64,000 nt of DNA. It comes from Chryseobacterium sp. KLBC 52. GTDB taxonomy: Bacteria; Bacteroidota; Bacteroidia; Flavobacteriales; Weeksellaceae. The position numbers and the translations under genes are program-made. Every line of letters starts with the position of its first letter. The stretch's first letter is position 1. The stretch is from NCBI RefSeq assembly GCF_003347605.1, contig NZ_QDFZ01000002.1, forward strand, positions 124,001 to 188,000. The letters run 5' to 3'. The notes under the pieces were generated by a model, which made no database searches, had not been told where the DNA came from, and saw nothing but the letters and a program-made list of their open reading frames with translations. Shown here piece after piece: positions 28,052 to 38,050 of this stretch.

Positions 28052-31033
28052 TTAAAAAGTTACATTTAAGTTAAATCCAAATGTTCTATAATTCGGATAT
28101 TGTGTATCTAATGCTATTCCATTAGCATTACCATTACCGGAAGCTGTTTCCGGATCATTATAATTCAAATTATTATCTGCATATTTTATAAATGGATTTC
28201 TTGCAAAAACCCCTAAAGTAGCAGAATTGACAAAAGTGGATGCTAAAAGTGATTTTGGTAAACTATAGCTTAAAGCTATTTCTCTTACTTTTAATGCCGT
28301 TCCATCAACAACAAGATTTTCACCAATATTTCTTCCTGCACCTGTAAAATAAGACACCGCACCTCCATATTCCGGAGTATTTCCTACAGGAGTATTATTA
28401 GTAACGTAATTTCCATTAACAAGCTGCACAGAATTAGGTATAACATAACCTTTACTTCTATCATAATCAGCAGTCATAGGATCTGCACCAGTAAACATCA
28501 ACAGCCTTTTAGACATTGAAATAAAGCTTGCACCTTTTCTGTAATCCATAGTACCAGAAAGAGTAAAGCCTTTAATTCTGAAATTAAGGTTCATTCCTAA
28601 AATATAGTCTGGATTTGCTTTTCCTAAAATTTCAAAAGTAGATGTTGTTAAAGGGTTTCCATTTGAGTCAACAATAATATTTCCATTGGGATCTCTCTGG
28701 TATTTCGTTCCTTTTATCATTGGCATTTTTTCACCTTTAATTGCAAAAATACCAACACCAGGAGTTGAATAACTTAATAAATTCACCTCATCCACTCCTT
28801 CTGGCAACTCTTTAATTCTAGCTATTGAAGAGGAATAAAATCCACGAATGTTTAATTCTATATCTTTACTTTTAATTGGCGTAATTCCTAACTCAAGCTC
28901 ATATGTATTATTAACCATTCTTCCAAAATTATTCTGAAGACTTGCTAAACCTGTAGTTGAACTAGATGTTACACGAGTAATCAACCTTTTTGTATCTGAC
29001 TGAGAATAAGAACCTGTTAAAGTCAATCGATCTTTAAAGAAGCCCAAATACAAGTTTGCTTCTTTTGTATAAACATTTTCAGGTCGTATAAGTTCTGAGG
29101 TAGGGTTTTGATTAGCAATATAAGCAGTATTGGTTCCAAATGGATAGCCTGTAGGGAATGATCCAATCTGGTCTACAGCATAAGCTGCTATTGGTGCGTT
29201 TCCTACACTTGTGTAGGATAGAGATATTTTTGCATAATTCAATATATCTCCTTTTAGGCTTTCGAAAGCATTAGTAGGTATAAAACTTAGACCGGCAGAA
29301 AAATACCCATAGCTTCGTAAATCCTGCTCATAAGTACCTGTTGGACGAACGGAAAAAACAGAGTTCCACTCTTGTCTATAAGTACCATTCAAATATAAAT
29401 AATTTTTATATGACAAATCTAAGTTCCCTAATACTGCAAATACACGGCTTCTTAGTTGGTAATTATTTAACTGGTAAGCCAAATATGGATTCAAAACATT
29501 TGCATAATTATACCATTTGGCTATTTTAAGGTTTTCACCTCCAACCTCGTTAATTCTATAATTATTATCCTGAGTATTAATACCCGTATTAAGCTTTAAT
29601 ACGATATTATCCGTTAAATTATAATCGAAGTTTACTAATAAGTCCCCATAATAATTTGAAGTTTTAGAAAGACTCTGTCTAAACAGAGAGGTAACATCAC
29701 CTGTTCCATAGTCAGAAAAATAGGTTCCGTCTATTCCTGTTCCTGTACCATTATACTGACGAGTAAATTTGAAACCATTATTATAATTATCAAAATCTCC
29801 CATCGTATTCTGCAAACCTCCTTTATATGTCACATTAATATGATCATTAAATTCATATTGAAGACCTATAATTGTTGAAATAAAATTAGTCTTGGCATTA
29901 TATCTTTCATTTTGAATTGTCCAGTATGGGTTCAATGCATAAACACTATAGTTACCTTCTAATCCAGAATTTCTATAATTTCTAATATCAATATTGCTAG
30001 GCATTTGTAACATTTCTCCATATAGATCATGACTCGTCTCAGTAGTAGACCTGTAAATATAGTTAATATCACCATCTATTCTAAATTTGCCAAACTTCTT
30101 ACCTGCCTTAAATAGAAATGAATTCTTAAGCATTTGATCTCCTTCGACCATGAAATCACTGCTCATTCTGTTTAAATTAAGATAAGCATAGGCATCAGAT
30201 CCACCAACATTCATAGATATTCCATTCTGAAAAGTAACCCCCGTTTTAAAGAATTTTGCAAAATGGTCTTTAACTGGCGAATATTTTGCAAAAAGAAACT
30301 TTCCGTCTGCTTGTGGCAAACCAGTTTCTACATATTGCCCTCCAATATTCGGATCATCAAAAGCAGGTCCCCAAGAGGTATTCTCCCAAGGCACATGGTT
30401 GGTTCCATTATAATCTACACTGCTAAAAGTTTCGTCCTGAACACCTTGCCCATACTTAGTCTGGATTTTTGGCAATTTATAAACAGAAGAAAGTTCAACC
30501 GATGAAGTAAGATTGAACTGAATTTTTTGATTATTACTTCCTTTTTTTGTTGTAACAACAATAACCCCATTTACCCCTTGAGAACCATATAAAGCAGCTC
30601 CCTGAAGTCCTTTAATAACATTCACATTTTCAATGGCATCAGGAGGTAGTTGTTGAAATACAGCTGAGGAAGAAATCACATTATCTATAACAATAAGAGC
30701 TTGATTGTCACTTGTTATAGAACGAGTACCTCTTAATACAATTCTATTACTCGAGTTTACTCCCACATTCGTTGTTGTAATTTGCAAACCTGCAACTTTA
30801 CCTGTCAATGACTGAACAGCATTTGGATTTGATGCTGCATTAAGTTCCTTAGTTCCTACAACCTGACTGGCTGCCGTAACAGCGTCTTGTTTCTTTTTAA
30901 TCCCTAAGGCTCCAGTGACAACGATCTCCTCAATATTTTTGGTTTTTAGAGTATCTTTTGTGTTTTGGGCTGACATCATCACAAATGATGACGATAGTAC
31001 AACCGCGAAAACACTCGCAGTTAATTTCTTCAT
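28052..31033 (-). CDS. SusC/RagA-family TonB-dependent outer-membrane transporter (pair 2)
   Basis: A 993-residue TonB-dependent transporter. A signal peptide (MKKLTASVFAVVLSSSFVMMSA) and the stretch KNIEEIVVTGALGIKKK precede a plug with NVIKGLQGAALYGSQGVNGVIVVTTKKG. A barrel follows, ending in FNLNVTF. Like pair 1 it lacks the carboxypeptidase-like N-terminal domain. N-terminal similarity and gene order suggest pairs 1 and 2 arose by duplication, though the barrels have diverged. Confidence 0.93.
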   Translation of the reverse strand: MKKLTASVFAVVLSSSFVMMSAQNTKDTLKTKNIEEIVVTGALGIKKKQDAVTAASQVVGTKELNAASNPNAVQSLTGKVAGLQITTTNVGVNSSNRIVLRGTRSITSDNQALIVIDNVISSSAVFQQLPPDAIENVNVIKGLQGAALYGSQGVNGVIVVTTKKGSNNQKIQFNLTSSVELSSVYKLPKIQTKYGQGVQDETFSSVDYNGTNHVPWENTSWGPAFDDPNIGGQYVETGLPQADGKFLFAKYSPVKDHFAKFFKTGVTFQNGISMNVGGSDAYAYLNLNRMSSDFMVEGDQMLKNSFLFKAGKKFGKFRIDGDINYIYRSTTETSHDLYGEMLQMPSNIDIRNYRNSGLEGNYSVYALNPYWTIQNERYNAKTNFISTIIGLQYEFNDHINVTYKGGLQNTMGDFDNYNNGFKFTRQYNGTGTGIDGTYFSDYGTGDVTSLFRQSLSKTSNYYGDLLVNFDYNLTDNIVLKLNTGINTQDNNYRINEVGGENLKIAKWYNYANVLNPYLAYQLNNYQLRSRVFAVLGNLDLSYKNYLYLNGTYRQEWNSVFSVRPTGTYEQDLRSYGYFSAGLSFIPTNAFESLKGDILNYAKISLSYTSVGNAPIAAYAVDQIGSFPTGYPFGTNTAYIANQNPTSELIRPENVYTKEANLYLGFFKDRLTLTGSYSQSDTKRLITRVTSSSTTGLASLQNNFGRMVNNTYELELGITPIKSKDIELNIRGFYSSSIARIKELPEGVDEVNLLSYSTPGVGIFAIKGEKMPMIKGTKYQRDPNGNIIVDSNGNPLTTSTFEILGKANPDYILGMNLNFRIKGFTLSGTMDYRKGASFISMSKRLLMFTGADPMTADYDRSKGYVIPNSVQLVNGNYVTNNTPVGNTPEYGGAVSYFTGAGRNIGENLVVDGTALKVREIALSYSLPKSLLASTFVNSATLGVFARNPFIKYADNNLNYNDPETASGNGNANGIALDTQYPNYRTFGFNLNVTF

Positions 31034-31303
31034 ATCAAATTCAATTATTTTTACAGATTACAAATATGTGAAACTTTCTTAAAATAACCAAAAAAAATGT
31101 TAAAGTTTTATAATTAACAAAAGTAACCATTTTAAAAACAGTCAAAAACTAACAACTTATCAAAGAAACTTCTTTTATTTCATCAATATGAAAAATACAA
31201 TCAATTAACAAATTCAACAAAAAAAAATAAAAACAATGAATTATACTCTTTACAACAGTGAAAATAATAAGAAACATAGAAAATCATTTCCTACAAAATT
31301 TTA

Positions 31304-31311
31304 TATTTTTG
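31304..31311 (+). promoter_or_regulatory. -7 box of rnhB
   Basis: TATTTTTG fits TAnnTTTG and sits 18 bases before the rnhB ATG. The roughly 270 bases between it and the susC start are AT-rich and hold no gene. Confidence 0.45.
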
Positions 31312-31329
31312 CATTGACAGAAACAATTT

Positions 31330-31914
31330 ATGGAGCTAATAAAAAACTGGTCGAACCTTTACATCGAAGCTGGATGTGATGAAGTAGGAAGAGGATGTTT
31401 AAGTGGTCCGGTGGTAGCGGCAGCGGTAATTTTGGATGATGATTTCAAACAAAATCTGGTTAATGATTCAAAAAAACTAACGTTCAAAACTCGTATGGAA
31501 TTGGATAGCTACATCAAAGATAATGTGAAAAACTATGCTATCGCAGAACTGCCGCCTTCCTTTATTGATGAATATAATATCCTCAACGCAAGTATTCACG
31601 CCATGCACCGTGCGCTGGATCAACTTACAATAACTCCGGAACTTATTTTGGTGGATGGTAATAAATTCCATCCTTATAACTACATCCCGCATCAATGTAT
31701 TATTAAGGGAGATTCTAAAGTTTTATCCATTGCTGCAGCCTCTATTCTTGCTAAAAACTACAGGGATCAGCTTATGATTCAACTTCATGAAGAACATCCT
31801 GAATATGGCTGGGACACCAATTTTGGCTATGCTACAAAAAAACACCAGGAAGCCCTTATAAAATACGGTCCAACACCTCATCACAGACAATCTTTCAGGC
31901 TTAAATATGATTGA
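31330..31914 (+). CDS. rnhB: Ribonuclease HII
   Basis: A 194-residue cytoplasmic endonuclease that cuts the RNA strand of RNA-DNA hybrids and removes single ribonucleotides from DNA. The signature GCDEVGRGCLSGPVVAAAV places the catalytic pair at D17-E18. Further conserved acidic and basic positions occur in LILVDGNKF and SIAAASILAKNYRD. Normal length. It stands alone, convergent with yidC. Confidence 0.96.
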   Translation: MELIKNWSNLYIEAGCDEVGRGCLSGPVVAAAVILDDDFKQNLVNDSKKLTFKTRMELDSYIKDNVKNYAIAELPPSFIDEYNILNASIHAMHRALDQLTITPELILVDGNKFHPYNYIPHQCIIKGDSKVLSIAAASILAKNYRDQLMIQLHEEHPEYGWDTNFGYATKKHQEALIKYGPTPHHRQSFRLKYD

Positions 31915-31991
31915 AAAGCACTCATTTTCAATTATTAAATTCGTAGACATCCATTAGAAATTTAAAATCTTTCTAAATAAAATACCCCATA

Positions 31992-32028
31992 AAAAAAGAG
32001 AAGCAATTGAATAATTGCTTCTCTTTTT
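31992..32028. terminator. Bidirectional terminator between rnhB and yidC
   Basis: Arms AAAAAGAGAAGCAATT and AATTGCTTCTCTTTTT enclose a GAAT loop. They lie between convergent genes, so both transcripts can end here. Confidence 0.88.
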
Positions 32029-32046
32029 AACTTATCATTAAGAAAT

Positions 32047-33846
32047 TTATTTCTTCTTATTTCTCTGTTGTTCCTGAGTTTTTTGCTGCTCCTGAGCCTT
32101 CTCCATCATCTCTCTCATTCTCTTCTGGAATTTACCTTCTGCTTTCGGTTTTTCCTTATTAGACTGAATCTGAGCATGGATTTTTTTCTCATCCAGAATC
32201 ACGTACTTAATAACAAGGATGATTAAGATGTTAATTGCATTCGATACAAAATAGTACCATGAAAGACCAGAAGCCGAAGTATTAAGGAAAAATAGGAATG
32301 TAATCGGGAAGATATACATTAACACCTTCATATTTGGCATTCCTTCCTGTTGAGGCTGCTGCATGTTTCCTGAAGTCATAACAGTATAAATCAAAATAAC
32401 AACTGTACAGGCTAAAGCGAAAATACTTAAGTGGTCTCCAAGGAAAGGAACCTTAAACGGAAGTTTGATCAAATCATCATACGCCGTCAAGTCTTTTGCA
32501 AACCAGAACCCTTGTCCTCTAAGATCAATAAAGTTCGGGAAGAAACGGAATAAAGCATAGAAGATTGGAATCTGAACTAATGCCGGTAAACATCCCGCCA
32601 TCTGATTTACTCCTGCTTTTCTGTAAACCTCCATCGTTGCCTGCTGTTTCTTCATCGGGTCTGCATCCTTGAATTTAGCATTTACCTCATCAATTTCAGG
32701 ACGGATCACCTTCATCATTGCACTTAGCTTGTGCTGCTTATACATAATTGGTGAAAGGATCAGTTTCACAATGATTGTCATTACAAAAATTACCCAACCT
32801 GCTGATAATCCCCACGCAGCAATAATACTGTATAGCCACATGAAGAAATAACGGTTCATTGCTCCGATGAATGACCAACCTAACGGAAGGATTTCGTCAA
32901 AATTCTTATCGTAAGATTTAAGCAATGGTAAATCCAATGGCATAAAATACCATGTGAAATCCTGGTTCAGCTCACTTCCAGTCATCTGAACGAAACCTTC
33001 ATAGTTGAATTTCTTCAGATATTCTCCTTCTTCAACATTTTCCTGGTTTCCTTTATTTTGAGTAAATCCGTTTTTAGCTTCAATTACTGAAGAGAAAAAC
33101 TGCTGCTTTACACCAATCCAGTTAAGGGTTTCTTTTTCCTCTTCCATTGTGGTTCTTCCATCATAATCATAGTCTTTATAATTATTGAAAGCATAAGAAA
33201 ACTCGGAGTGAGACTGCTCCTGAGCTCTACCCTTTTCCAGGTTTCTTACATTATAATCCCAAATGAAATCTGCTTTGTTATCAGAAGTAATTTTAGAAAG
33301 ACCCTGAGTTCTTACTTTAAAATCAAGAGTATATTTTGGAAGCAGTGTGTAAATGAATTGAATAACAGCACCATTATAATCTGCAGTTAAGGTTACCGCA
33401 TTTCCATTAACAGTAGGTAAGAAAACTAAATCTTTAGTATTAACAATCTTCCCTGTTTTATCTTTAAACTGAAAACCGTAGTTTGAGTTATTTTTAGTGA
33501 TCAGATAAAGTGGCTGATCTGCATTGTCTGTTTTGTGATTGTAGGCTTTATATTTTAAAAGCTCTACTTTGGAAACCTGTCCTCCTAAGCTTGAAAATTC
33601 AAGTTTCAATTCATTATTTCCAAGGCTTGCCGTTTGGATTGCATTAGGAGTTACATTTGGATTGATATTATTTGCCTGAGTTTGCTTTACGGCATTTTTA
33701 GCCTGTTCCGTTTTTTGCTCCTGAGCTTTCAACTCCGCTTCTTTCGTTTGTTTGTTCTGGAAGTAGAACATAAAACCGAAGAGAACAAGGCATAAAACCG
33801 CGAAACTAATCATTTGCTTCTTATCGATTCCGTTGTTTTGTTGCAT
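32047..33846 (-). CDS. yidC: Membrane protein insertase YidC
   Basis: A 599-residue inner-membrane insertase that places proteins in the membrane with or without SecYEG. The first helix (ISFAVLCLVLFGFMFYF) is followed by a Gln/Lys-rich linker and a large periplasmic beta domain. The conserved 60 kDa insertase core follows, with WVIFVMTIIVKLILSPIMY, the cytoplasmic hairpin KQQATMEVYRKAGVNQMAGCLP and three more helices. A strongly basic Gln/Lys tail ends the protein and may contact ribosomes. It lies downstream of pyrG on the same strand, but a terminator separates them. Confidence 0.95.
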   Translation of the reverse strand: MQQNNGIDKKQMISFAVLCLVLFGFMFYFQNKQTKEAELKAQEQKTEQAKNAVKQTQANNINPNVTPNAIQTASLGNNELKLEFSSLGGQVSKVELLKYKAYNHKTDNADQPLYLITKNNSNYGFQFKDKTGKIVNTKDLVFLPTVNGNAVTLTADYNGAVIQFIYTLLPKYTLDFKVRTQGLSKITSDNKADFIWDYNVRNLEKGRAQEQSHSEFSYAFNNYKDYDYDGRTTMEEEKETLNWIGVKQQFFSSVIEAKNGFTQNKGNQENVEEGEYLKKFNYEGFVQMTGSELNQDFTWYFMPLDLPLLKSYDKNFDEILPLGWSFIGAMNRYFFMWLYSIIAAWGLSAGWVIFVMTIIVKLILSPIMYKQHKLSAMMKVIRPEIDEVNAKFKDADPMKKQQATMEVYRKAGVNQMAGCLPALVQIPIFYALFRFFPNFIDLRGQGFWFAKDLTAYDDLIKLPFKVPFLGDHLSIFALACTVVILIYTVMTSGNMQQPQQEGMPNMKVLMYIFPITFLFFLNTSASGLSWYYFVSNAINILIILVIKYVILDEKKIHAQIQSNKEKPKAEGKFQKRMREMMEKAQEQQKTQEQQRNKKK

Positions 33847-33960
33847 TTTATTTTATATTAAAATTTTAAATTTAAAATATACGTACGGGTGTACGTAATT
33901 TGAGCTGACAAAAATACTGTTTTTTTATCAAAACTCTATGCTTTACGTTGTTACTATATA

Positions 33961-33996
33961 ATAAACTCAGGCTGATTATTCTCAGCCTGAGTTTAT
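33961..33996 (-). terminator. Terminator of pyrG
   Basis: Perfect 15-base arms ATAAACTCAGGCTGA and TCAGCCTGAGTTTAT enclose a 6-base loop, 29 bases after the pyrG stop. Confidence 0.8.
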
Positions 33997-34024
33997 ATGT
34001 AGACGTTTATGATAAAATTTTACC

Positions 34025-35632
34025 TTATTTCTTTTCGCAAGCTTTAATAAACGCTCTGAATAAAGGATGCGGTGTTGCTACCGTACTCTTATATTCCGGG
34101 TGATACTGAACTCCCACATAGAATGGATGATCAGGAAGTTCCAGCGCTTCTACCAAACCTGTTTCAGGGTTGGTACCTGTAGCAAGGAAACCATTCTTTT
34201 CAAATTCCTGAAGATAATCACTGTTGAATTCATAACGGTGACGGTGTCTTTCAGAAATATTTTTGGTTCCGTAGATATCGTTTAATTTAGATCCGTTTTT
34301 CAACGTACACTTCCATGCACCAAGACGCATTGTTCCTCCTTTATCTACTACATTTTTCTGTTCTTCCATCAAAGAAATTACAGGATCAGGAGTAGCGGTA
34401 TCAAATTCCATAGAGTTTGCTTTGGTATGTCCTAAAACATTTCTTGCAAATTCAATCGTCATAATCTGCATTCCTAAACAGATTCCCAACATTGGAATTT
34501 TATTTTCTCTTGCATATTTTGCAGTAAGAACTTTTCCTTCAATTCCTCTGTCTCCGAAACCTGGAGCTACAAGAATACCATTCACACCTTTCAGTGTATC
34601 TTTGATATTTTCTTCCGTAATATCTCCACTGTATACCCATCTTACTTTTACTTCAGTTTCAAGGTCAGCTCCTGCATGTTTGAATGCTTCAGCAATAGAA
34701 ATGTACGAATCCTGAAGAGAAACATATTTTCCAACCAATGCAATTTCAACAGTTTTCTTAGGGTTCTGGAATTTTTTAAGGAAACTCTTCCAGTCTTTAA
34801 GATCAGCATCTTTATCACTTTTCAGATCCAGCTCTTTCAAAACTACATCATCAAAATTTTGCTTCTGAAGATACATTGGAACTTCATAGATGGTTTCAAG
34901 ATCTTTACATTCGATAACGTTATCTAAAGGAACATTACAGAACTGAGCTAATTTTGCTCTCTGATCTTTAGGAATTTTATGTTCTGTTCTACAAACTAAA
35001 ACATCCGCCATAATTCCGCTTTCCATCAACTGACGAACGGAGTGCTGGGATGGTTTTGTTTTCAATTCTCCACTTGAAGCCAGATAAGGCAATAAAGTAA
35101 GGTGAATCACCATAGAATTGCTCTCTCCCAATTCCCATTTCAACTGTCGAACAGTTTCAATGTAGGGTAAAGATTCAATATCCCCGACAGTTCCACCGAT
35201 CTCAGTAATGATGATATCGTAGTTCTGTTTTGAAAGGATTTTAATTCTACGTTTGATTTCGTTAGTAATATGAGGAATTACCTGAACTGTTTTTCCAAGG
35301 AAATCTCCTTTTCTTTCTTTTTCAATTACAGTCTGGTAGATTTTTCCTGTAGTAACGTTGTTGTTTTGGGATGTAGGAGCATCAAGGTAACGCTCGTAGT
35401 GGCCTAAATCCAGATCCGTCTCTGCACCATCTTCAGTCACATAACACTCTCCGTGCTCATAAGGATTCAAAGTTCCTGGGTCGATATTGATATAAGGATC
35501 TAATTTTTGGATCGTTACATTAAAGCCGCGTGATTTTAGTAGAAGTCCCAGAGAAGCAGAAACGATTCCCTTTCCCAAAGATGAAGTTACACCTCCTGTC
35601 ACAAAGATGTACTTTGTATTCTTTTTACTCAT
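34025..35632 (-). CDS. pyrG: CTP synthase
   Basis: A 535-residue enzyme that makes CTP from UTP, ATP and glutamine, the last step of pyrimidine nucleotide synthesis. The N-terminal synthase domain has FVTGGVTSSLGKGIVSASLG (P-loop). The C-terminal class I glutamine amidotransferase domain has the nucleophile elbow GICLGMQ and the His/Glu pair in QYHPEYKS. The ATG at 35632 gives the family length; an upstream in-frame ATG would add 25 hydrophobic residues with no role in the fold. Confidence 0.97.
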   Translation of the reverse strand: MSKKNTKYIFVTGGVTSSLGKGIVSASLGLLLKSRGFNVTIQKLDPYINIDPGTLNPYEHGECYVTEDGAETDLDLGHYERYLDAPTSQNNNVTTGKIYQTVIEKERKGDFLGKTVQVIPHITNEIKRRIKILSKQNYDIIITEIGGTVGDIESLPYIETVRQLKWELGESNSMVIHLTLLPYLASSGELKTKPSQHSVRQLMESGIMADVLVCRTEHKIPKDQRAKLAQFCNVPLDNVIECKDLETIYEVPMYLQKQNFDDVVLKELDLKSDKDADLKDWKSFLKKFQNPKKTVEIALVGKYVSLQDSYISIAEAFKHAGADLETEVKVRWVYSGDITEENIKDTLKGVNGILVAPGFGDRGIEGKVLTAKYARENKIPMLGICLGMQIMTIEFARNVLGHTKANSMEFDTATPDPVISLMEEQKNVVDKGGTMRLGAWKCTLKNGSKLNDIYGTKNISERHRHRYEFNSDYLQEFEKNGFLATGTNPETGLVEALELPDHPFYVGVQYHPEYKSTVATPHPLFRAFIKACEKK

Positions 35633-35804
35633 TAGATTAGGTTTGTGCAAAGTTAGGGGAAAAAGAAATACAAAGCAATCTTTTAGATTTTGAAAATAGT
35701 AAAACACCCTTCAAACAACTATAAAACCAGATAAAAATTTTTATTAATATTGATATAAACAAATGAAACAAAGCTATAACCAAAAGGATTTTCGTCTATC
35801 AGCA

Positions 35805-35838
35805 AAAAAGGTTTTCCACTCACATGGAAAACCTTTTT
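35805..35838 (-). terminator. Terminator of the YceI-like gene
   Basis: Arms AAAAAGGTTTTCCA and TGGAAAACCTTTTT enclose a 6-base loop, 21 bases after the stop codon. U-rich on both sides. Confidence 0.85.
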
Positions 35839-35858
35839 ATAGTTCATATTCTATAATA

Positions 35859-36428
35859 TTACAGCTTCGTCAATTCAAAGTAAGCTGTTACTTCAACATC
35901 TTTCGCGATTCCGGCTCCTGAAGGATCATATTTGATTCCATAATCCAGACGATTCACGGTAAATTTTGTGTGGATCCCCATTATCTCTTTTCCATCCTTA
36001 TTTTTTGTAATTCCTCCAAACGTAAGCGGAGCAGTGATTTCTTTTTCCACGCCCTTCATCGTCAGTTTCCCTTTTACAATATAATTGTTGTTTTTATCTT
36101 TTGTAACGGAAGAACTTTTAAATTCAATCGTAGGATATTTAGCAACATCGAAAAATTCTTCACTGATAAGATGCCTGTCTCTCATATCCACTCCTGTATT
36201 AATAGAAGGAACACTGATAGAAAAGTTCAAATCGGCATTATCCAGGTTAGCACTACCAGTGGCTGCTTTCCCGTCAAATTTATCAAATCTTCCCTGCACA
36301 AAACTGATTCCCATGTGCTTGATATTAAAGTTGATTGATGAATGCATCTGGTCCACCTGCCAGCTTCCCTGTGCAAAAGCAACAATACTTAAAAGCGTAA
36401 ATGCGAAAGATAAAAATACTTTTTTCAT
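35859..36428 (-). CDS. YceI-family periplasmic protein
   Basis: A 189-residue exported protein with a signal peptide (MKKVFLSFAFTLLSIVAFAQ). The mature part opens GSWQVDQMHSSINFNIKHMG, the classic start of the YceI lipocalin-like fold that binds polyisoprenoids in its barrel. Other family marks are the segment ending EFFDVAKYPTIEFKS and TMKGVEKEITAPLTFGG. Related proteins respond to base or osmotic stress, and the precise job here is unknown. Monocistronic. Confidence 0.9.
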   Translation of the reverse strand: MKKVFLSFAFTLLSIVAFAQGSWQVDQMHSSINFNIKHMGISFVQGRFDKFDGKAATGSANLDNADLNFSISVPSINTGVDMRDRHLISEEFFDVAKYPTIEFKSSSVTKDKNNNYIVKGKLTMKGVEKEITAPLTFGGITKNKDGKEIMGIHTKFTVNRLDYGIKYDPSGAGIAKDVEVTAYFELTKL

Positions 36429-36568
36429 TGTAATTATATTTTACATTAATATATTTTAATTGAATGAAGCTAAGATATGAAAGATATTCCTACCATTCAT
36501 AGATTAGTTTTTAATATTAAATCCATTTACATTCTGAAAGAAAAATGCTTTTTTTATAACTTCGCAGT

Positions 36569-37918
36569 ATGGCAAAACTGAAAACAGCATATTTCTGTCA
36601 AAACTGCGGAACCCAGTATCCTCAATGGCTGGGGCAATGTAAAAATTGTGGAGAATGGAACACTTTAGTAGAAGAGGTGGTAGAAAAACCTTCTCACAAA
36701 ACTCCTCCTTTTTCAAAAACGAAACAACATGTTATCAATATTGTTGAAGTGGAAACCAGTGAAGAGCCGAGAATAAAAACCCCTTCCGAAGAACTGAACC
36801 GTGTTTTAGGAGGAGGAATTGTTTTGGGTTCTGTGACTCTGATTGGTGGTGAACCGGGCATCGGGAAATCTACTCTGCTCCTTCAGCTGGCTTTGAAAAT
36901 GAAGAAGAAAATCTTCTACGTTTCTGGTGAAGAAAGTGCTTCTCAGATTAAAATGAGAGCAGACAGACTTACCGATATTCAAAACCCGAACTGTTTCCTT
37001 TTCACGGAAACATCATTGGAAAAAATTCTTCATGAGGCCAAAAAACTGGAGCCGGATTTCATGATCATCGACTCTATCCAGACCCTGCAGTCTCAGCTGA
37101 TAGAAAGCTCTCCGGGGACCGTATCCCAAATCCGGGAATGCTCCAATGAAATCATTAAATATGCCAAAGAAAATAATACTCCGGTATTTCTTGTAGGACA
37201 CATTACCAAAGACGGACAGATTGCCGGACCAAAGGTTCTGGAGCATATGGTAGATGTTGTTCTGAATTTTGACGGAGACCGAAATCACCTTTTCAGATTA
37301 TTAAGAGCTAATAAAAACCGTTTTGGTTCTACTTCAGAGATTGGAATTTATGAAATGATCTCACAAGGATTGAAAGAGATTAAAAACCCTTCTGAAATTC
37401 TGATCACCAAGAAATTTGAAGAACTTTCCGGAAACTCTGTGGCGGTAACCCTTGAAGGAAACCGACCTATGCTTCTGGAGATTCAGGCGCTGGTAAGTAC
37501 AGCTGTTTATGGTACTCCTCAAAGAAGCTGCACCGGTTTTGATTCCAAAAGACTGAATATGCTTTTGGCCGTACTGGAAAAAAGAGCTGGTTTTCAATTG
37601 GGTGCCAAAGACGTCTTCCTGAATATTACCGGAGGAATAAAAACAGATGATCCGGCACTGGATCTTGCAGTGATTGCTTCTGTTCTTTCATCCAACGAAG
37701 ACATTGCTATTTCTGAACATTACTGTTTTGCCGGAGAAATTGGTCTGAGTGGTGAAATCCGTCCGGTAGCCCAGATTGAACAGAGAATTACTGAAGCGGA
37801 AAAATTGGGTTATGAAAAAATATTTGTTTCCAACCTTAATAAAATCCCGAAAAGAAAATTCGGAATCAAGATTGAAGAAGTGAGTAAGATTGAAGATTTT
37901 CATGAGAGGCTTTTCTAA
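36569..37918 (+). CDS. radA: DNA repair protein RadA
   Basis: A 449-residue RecA-related ATPase that helps process recombination intermediates by branch migration. It starts with a four-cysteine zinc finger (C10, C13, C24, C27), followed by the ATPase core with Walker A GEPGIGKST. The RadA-specific motif NKNRFGST is near residue 248, and a Lon-protease-like C-terminal domain follows. Length is typical. A weak -7-like TAACTTCG lies a few bases upstream. Confidence 0.96.
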   Translation: MAKLKTAYFCQNCGTQYPQWLGQCKNCGEWNTLVEEVVEKPSHKTPPFSKTKQHVINIVEVETSEEPRIKTPSEELNRVLGGGIVLGSVTLIGGEPGIGKSTLLLQLALKMKKKIFYVSGEESASQIKMRADRLTDIQNPNCFLFTETSLEKILHEAKKLEPDFMIIDSIQTLQSQLIESSPGTVSQIRECSNEIIKYAKENNTPVFLVGHITKDGQIAGPKVLEHMVDVVLNFDGDRNHLFRLLRANKNRFGSTSEIGIYEMISQGLKEIKNPSEILITKKFEELSGNSVAVTLEGNRPMLLEIQALVSTAVYGTPQRSCTGFDSKRLNMLLAVLEKRAGFQLGAKDVFLNITGGIKTDDPALDLAVIASVLSSNEDIAISEHYCFAGEIGLSGEIRPVAQIEQRITEAEKLGYEKIFVSNLNKIPKRKFGIKIEEVSKIEDFHERLF

Positions 37919-37926
37919 TGGGAATG

Positions 37927-38011
37927 GTGAATTTTGCTGCGCAAGTCAATCGTCAATCAGAATGGGGATAAAAAATTCACAAGCGAAGCGTATTGACTAT
38001 TCACAATTCAC
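37927..38011. repeat. Imperfect inverted repeat between radA and the ACP phosphodiesterase-like gene
   Basis: GTGAATT (37927-37933) pairs with AATTCAC (38005-38011), and inside that GTCAAT (37945-37950) pairs with ATTGAC (37992-37997). The loop region holds GCGCAAG and AAGCGAAGCG. It looks like a degenerate intergenic palindrome of the REP kind. Confidence 0.4.
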
Positions 38012-38050
38012 TATTATCAAACATTCACATTTAATTCATACCTTTAAATT

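Noticed and set aside
21585..31033. A polysaccharide utilisation locus around the two susCD pairs.
   Set aside because: No glycoside hydrolase, polysaccharide lyase, sulfatase, SusE/F-like or linked regulator gene is present on either side, so only transporters can be claimed.
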